From assembly GCA_903895195.1 (NCBI GenBank), contig CAITSZ010000034.1:1-47103 (forward strand): 47,103 bases of DNA, given 5' to 3'. The first letter of the stretch is position 1, and the number at the start of each line of letters is the position of its first letter. Source of the DNA: an uncultured Chlorobiaceae bacterium. GTDB lineage: Bacteria > Bacteroidota > Chlorobiia > Chlorobiales > Chlorobiaceae. The notes below the pieces were generated by a model, which saw only the letters and a program-made list of their open reading frames with translations, did no database searches and had not been told where the DNA came from. The translations under genes and the position numbers were made by a program. Positions 46,640-47,103 of the stretch are shown here, in pieces.

Positions 46640-47103
46640 ATGTCTATTCTCATTGTCGGCTCTCTGGCCTTTGATGATATCGAAACGCCTTTCGGAAGTT
46701 CTTTTGACACGCTTGGCGGATCATCCACCTACATTGCGCTCTCGGCAAGCTACTTTGACGACAAGGTAAAGCTGGTCGGCGTAGTCGGCTCTGACTTCGA
46801 GGATAAACATTTCGACCTTCTGCATTCAAGAAACATCGACACCAAAGGGATCAAAAAAGTTGAGGATGGAAAAACCTTCCGCTGGGCAGGACGTTACCAT
46901 TACGACATGAACACCCGCGACACGCTCGACACCCAGTTGAACGTTTTTGCAGATTTCGATCCTCATGTGCCTTTCCAGTACCGTGACTCTGAGTTTGTCT
47001 GCCTCGGCAATATTGATCCTGAACTGCAGCTCAAAGTTCTTGACCAGATCAACAAACCAAAACTGGTCATCTGCGATACCATGAATTTCTGGATCGAAGG
47101 AAA
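46640..47103 (+). CDS. PfkB-family carbohydrate kinase, cut by the window end
   Basis: From ATG 46640 the frame runs open to the last base: MSILIVGSLAFDDIETPFGS, LGGSSTYIALSASYF, VKLVGVVGSDFEDKHFDLL and ICDTMNFWIEG, the N-terminal half of a ribokinase/PfkB-family protein (usual length about 300). The catalytic C-terminal DTxGAGD motif lies beyond the window. Substrate is unknown. Confidence 0.85.
   Translation, partial: MSILIVGSLAFDDIETPFGSSFDTLGGSSTYIALSASYFDDKVKLVGVVGSDFEDKHFDLLHSRNIDTKGIKKVEDGKTFRWAGRYHYDMNTRDTLDTQLNVFADFDPHVPFQYRDSEFVCLGNIDPELQLKVLDQINKPKLVICDTMNFWIEG

Overview
The window looks like a chromosomal segment of a green sulfur bacterium (Chlorobiaceae, probably the Chlorobium/Pelodictyon phaeobacteroides-phaeoclathratiforme group). 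This is inferred from moderate GC, the gene repertoire (single-domain ArsA-type ATPase, a DsbA-less housekeeping set, riboswitch-led cobamide genes), weak Shine-Dalgarno use, and many decayed genes and hairpin repeats. No rRNA, tRNA or CRISPR array was seen.

Layout. Positions 1-2.5 kb are a worn accessory island: an orphan ParE-like toxin, a DUF2007 gene with an in-frame amber stop, a HigB/HigA toxin-antitoxin pair, and a scrambled RhuM remnant. At 2.5-4.6 kb lies a hybrid sensor kinase that has lost its first PAS domain and carries Asn at the receiver phospho-acceptor position. At 4.7-7.1 kb (minus) is cobU-cobT-cobS, the nucleotide-loop assembly genes. At 7.3-9.8 kb are a small membrane protein and an autotransporter-type outer-membrane protein.

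The core of the window is a minus-strand cobamide uptake and salvage locus, 19.9 down to 10.1 kb: cobalamin riboswitch, btuB-like TonB receptor, cobyric acid synthase, a remnant of L-threonine-phosphate decarboxylase, cbiB, cobO, btuC, a btuD with an extra C-terminal domain, and a TIM-barrel protein that is a good candidate for the cobamide-remodelling hydrolase CbiR. A RAYT transposase and its REP/REPIN hairpins have inserted between cbiB and cobO. A BtuF-like lipoprotein sits at 24.6 kb. Together these genes would import a cobamide, open its nucleotide loop, adenosylate the corrinoid and rebuild the loop with CobU/CobT/CobS, that is, exchange the lower ligand.

From 19.9 to 25 kb there is a Na/Pi-cotransporter-like protein, an SRPBCC protein, a second decayed island (RecG/AlbA-like fragment, KilA-N gene containing a perfect 38-bp palindrome and an abnormal C-terminus, a stray REP) and a Nudix hydrolase. 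From 25.6 kb to the end the segment is ordinary housekeeping: MFS transporter, Gfo/Idh/MocA oxidoreductase, CCA-adding enzyme, purB, amt with a PII protein, pgi, RsbW-like kinase, an outer-membrane protein, a GNAT-like protein, DAHP synthase, serA, ArsA-type ATPase, MltD-like transglycosylase, truA, a GH13-like protein with non-canonical catalytic positions, and a PfkB-family kinase cut off by the window edge. Strong hairpin terminators separate several of these units.
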